This document shows positions 5,944-7,371 of a stretch of 7,371 bases of DNA, in pieces. The notes below the pieces were generated by a model. The model did not search any database. It was given only the letters and a program-made list of their open reading frames with translations, and was not told where the DNA came from. Made by a program: the position numbers and the translations under genes. Within the stretch, counting starts at the first letter, position 1. Each line of letters starts with the position of its first letter. The DNA is from Chloroflexota bacterium (lineage in GTDB: Bacteria; Chloroflexota; Dehalococcoidia; SZUA-161). The stretch lies in the NCBI GenBank assembly GCA_016865955.1, contig VGNW01000109.1, forward strand, positions 1 to 7,371, in the 5' to 3' direction.

Positions 5944-6780
5944 ATGTCTGCAGTCACGGGAAAGAAGATCCGTCTGAACCGCTTGGTCCAGGCGGAGACC
6001 AACACTTGCCTTATCTGTGCCATTGACCACGGGATGACCTCGCCACAATTCTTGAGCGGGCTATATGATACCGGAGCGCGTGTCCGCGAGGCCATCGCCG
6101 GAGGAGCCAACGTCCTGATGCTGGGACGGGGCATGGCGAAGAAGTTCTGTCATCTCTTCCGTCGTGATACCTCGCTGGCGCTCATGCTCACTGCCTCCGC
6201 AGCCGGCAGACCATCGGGTGCAATGATTACGCCCATCGGCTCCGTCGAAGAAGCGCTGCGCATCGGAGCTGATGCAGTTGTGGTGTATGTGGCTCTGGCA
6301 AGCGACAACGAGCCGGAGGCAATAACCTACGTTTCTAAGATAGGTGAAGCCTGTGAATTGCTGGGCATGCCTTTTATCGCTGAAGCTGAGTACCCCAACG
6401 CCTACCAGAGCCTCAGGACCATGCAGGGAGCGCTGGGCGCGGAGTACCTGAAGCGGAATGCCCGTCTCTGCGCGGAGTTGGGAGCAGACATCGTGAAGGT
6501 AAATTGGAGCGGCGACCAGAAATCGTTTGCCGAAATCGTTAAGGCATGCGACCGCCCGGTAGTGGTGGCAGGCGGCTCTCTGATCAGCGATGCAGAGCTT
6601 CTCACTCGTATGCAGCAGGTACGCGATGTCGGCGCGATAGGGTGCTCCGTAGGTCGCAACATCTTCCAGCATCAGAATCCGGAAGCCATAACAGCGGCTA
6701 TCAGACGCGTGTTCCGCGACAAGTGGCCGGCCAAAAAGGCGCTCCAGGAGCTTCAGGGCAAGCTGAAGAAGACGGGCTAA
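5944..6780 (+). CDS. Class I aldolase of the DhnA/LacD/LsrF (FbaB-like) family
   Basis: This is a 278-residue TIM-barrel enzyme that should form a Schiff base with a keto or phospho-keto substrate. Family reactions include fructose-bisphosphate, tagatose-bisphosphate and sulfofructose-phosphate cleavage and the LsrF acyl transfer. AIDHG (26-30) gives active-site Asp28. GADAVVVYVALAS (108-120) holds Tyr115. ADIVKVNWSG (181-190) holds Lys185, the expected Schiff-base lysine. VVVAGGSLISD (206-216) and GCSVGRNIFQHQNP (233-246) are the two phosphate-gripping loops typical of DhnA-type aldolases, which implies a phosphorylated substrate, as expected downstream of a kinase. AAAGGAGG (5927-5934) lies nine bases before the ATG. 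It follows the kinase by 45 bases and ends the recognisable catabolic set. It is probably the cleavage step for the kinase product. The family is certain, the sugar unknown. Confidence 0.92.
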   Translation: MSAVTGKKIRLNRLVQAETNTCLICAIDHGMTSPQFLSGLYDTGARVREAIAGGANVLMLGRGMAKKFCHLFRRDTSLALMLTASAAGRPSGAMITPIGSVEEALRIGADAVVVYVALASDNEPEAITYVSKIGEACELLGMPFIAEAEYPNAYQSLRTMQGALGAEYLKRNARLCAELGADIVKVNWSGDQKSFAEIVKACDRPVVVAGGSLISDAELLTRMQQVRDVGAIGCSVGRNIFQHQNPEAITAAIRRVFRDKWPAKKALQELQGKLKKTG

Positions 6781-6791
6781 ACAACAAATGC

Positions 6792-6799
6792 GGCGGTGA
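6792..6799 (+). promoter_or_regulatory. Ribosome binding site deciding the GTG start of the acyltransferase-like gene
   Basis: GGCGGTGA differs at one base from the anti-SD complement GGAGGTGA. Its core ends nine bases before GTG 6806. The TGA 6797-6799 inside it closes that same frame upstream, so GTG 6806 is the first possible start of the frame that follows. Confidence 0.5.
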
Positions 6800-6805
6800 C
6801 TTCAA

Positions 6806-7371
6806 GTGGATAATTACGGCTTTCTATTTCCTCTGAATTGCGTCGATACAGGCCTTCTCTCTCTAGTTTGCATAAATGAGACACCCCAATTCCACAAGCT
6901 AGTGAAGATAGACGGTGAAATAGATGGTACTTTACTAAATCAAGCTCTCTTAACCGTGTTGAAAGCCCATCCCAATCTAAGTGCCAAAACGTGCACACGC
7001 CGCATGAAGTGGTTCCGCAAAATAGTGGATGCCTCTGAATCCACCATGCTCACTTATCTGAACCTTTCTGACAAGAGTCCGGCGGATGGAGAGCCCGATT
7101 TGCGATACGAAGAAGCCCTTACCGAATGGGTCAACAGACACTTTGACCCGTTCCGGGAGTTCCCAGTCAGGGTCCTGTGTATAAGAAAGGCAAGTTCCGA
7201 GTCGCATCTAGTCTTCAGCTTCGACCATTCCTGCCTCGACGGGATTCGCTCCCTCCGCTTCATAGAGGAAGTCGTAAAGATATATAACGGAGGTGCGCCG
7301 CCTCAGCCCTCTTCTCTCGTTGGGCTCCTCCGCAGCAAGGGAGACGAGCTGCTGGGATTTGCCCACAGCCA
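6806..7371 (+). CDS. Condensation-domain/alcohol acyltransferase-like protein, N-terminal half (3' partial)
   Basis: An open frame of 188 codons runs from GTG 6806 to the right border without a stop. SFDHSCLDG (138-146) gives the HxxxDG motif, with His141 as the presumed general base, Asp145 and Gly146. It is preceded by a beta strand (ESHLVFSF) and followed by a helix (IRSLRFIEEVVKIYNGG), as in the chloramphenicol-acetyltransferase-like fold of NRPS condensation domains, wax-ester synthases, PapA-type and alcohol O-acetyltransferases. The N-terminal part (LVKIDGEIDGTLLNQALLTV then LKAHPNLSAK, 36-65) matches the usual first strand and helix, in which one substrate-side helix precedes the 'hP-L' turn. 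HFDPFREFPVRVLCIRK (112-128) also fits the strand before the active site. The predicted role is acyl transfer from a thioester (CoA or carrier protein) to an alcohol or amine. It starts 25 bases after the aldolase stop and may be read with that operon, though a link to sugar breakdown is not evident. The acyl and acceptor substrates are unknown. Confidence 0.65.
   Translation, partial: MDNYGFLFPLNCVDTGLLSLVCINETPQFHKLVKIDGEIDGTLLNQALLTVLKAHPNLSAKTCTRRMKWFRKIVDASESTMLTYLNLSDKSPADGEPDLRYEEALTEWVNRHFDPFREFPVRVLCIRKASSESHLVFSFDHSCLDGIRSLRFIEEVVKIYNGGAPPQPSSLVGLLRSKGDELLGFAHS

Noticed and set aside
6061..6672. A 203-codon minus-strand open frame
   Set aside because: It is fully antisense to the class I aldolase, whose Schiff-base and phosphate loops are intact. 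It is a high-G+C shadow frame.
4390..6780. LsrK-LsrF (autoinducer-2 kinase and thiolase) identity for the kinase-aldolase pair
   Set aside because: The two families match in kind, but no LsrG, LsrR or Lsr transporter lies nearby, the kinase looks closer to xylulokinases, and DhnA-type aldolases occur next to many sugar kinases.

Overview
The window looks like bacterial chromosome with compact, co-directional genes, Shine-Dalgarno (SD) sites matching GGAGG, and ATG/GTG/TTG starts. I saw no tRNA, rRNA, transposase, CRISPR array or phage gene. The central genes are clearly richer in G+C than the gene at the left: a hand count gives 35 of 60 bases at 5041-5100 against 21 of 60 at 421-480. The gene mix would fit an anaerobic or environmental lineage such as Chloroflexota, but that is only a guess.

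Left edge (1-881): the acidic C-terminal end of an unidentified protein reads off the left border on the + strand. It converges with a minus-strand gene that carries the endonuclease III hallmarks: a KTAN helix-hairpin-helix lysine, a VPLD aspartate and a perfect C-x6-C-x2-C-x5-C iron-sulfur motif. That protein seems to lack the N-terminal half of the usual fold, and its start is uncertain.

Centre (1017-6780): two divergent sets of carbohydrate-type catabolic genes share a 146-base control region. Leftward (minus strand, in transcription order) are a class II aldolase/adducin-family protein, a short-chain dehydrogenase and an M20-family amidohydrolase. Rightward (plus strand) are a one-domain cupin, an FGGY-family sugar kinase and a class I (Schiff-base) aldolase of the DhnA/LacD/LsrF type. 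The control region holds a near-perfect 16-base inverted repeat (14 of 16 positions pair, centre 3979). It carries a candidate -10 element in each arm, so both sets are probably switched together. A plausible reading is that the M20 enzyme releases an acyl or amide group, the dehydrogenase adjusts the oxidation state of a polyol or keto sugar, the FGGY kinase phosphorylates it, and one or both aldolases split it. The substrate cannot be named from sequence, and no transporter or regulator lies in the window.

Right edge (6806-7371): a plus-strand open frame with an SD-preceded GTG start runs off the end. It contains an HxxxDG motif (His141, Asp145, Gly146) and resembles the N-terminal half of a condensation-domain or alcohol acyltransferase-like CoA-dependent acyltransferase.

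The points most worth a second look are the symmetric divergent control region, the unusual iron-sulfur glycosylase-like protein, the class II aldolase whose phosphate-binding positions are all changed, and the six-gene enzyme combination, which I do not recognise as a described pathway.
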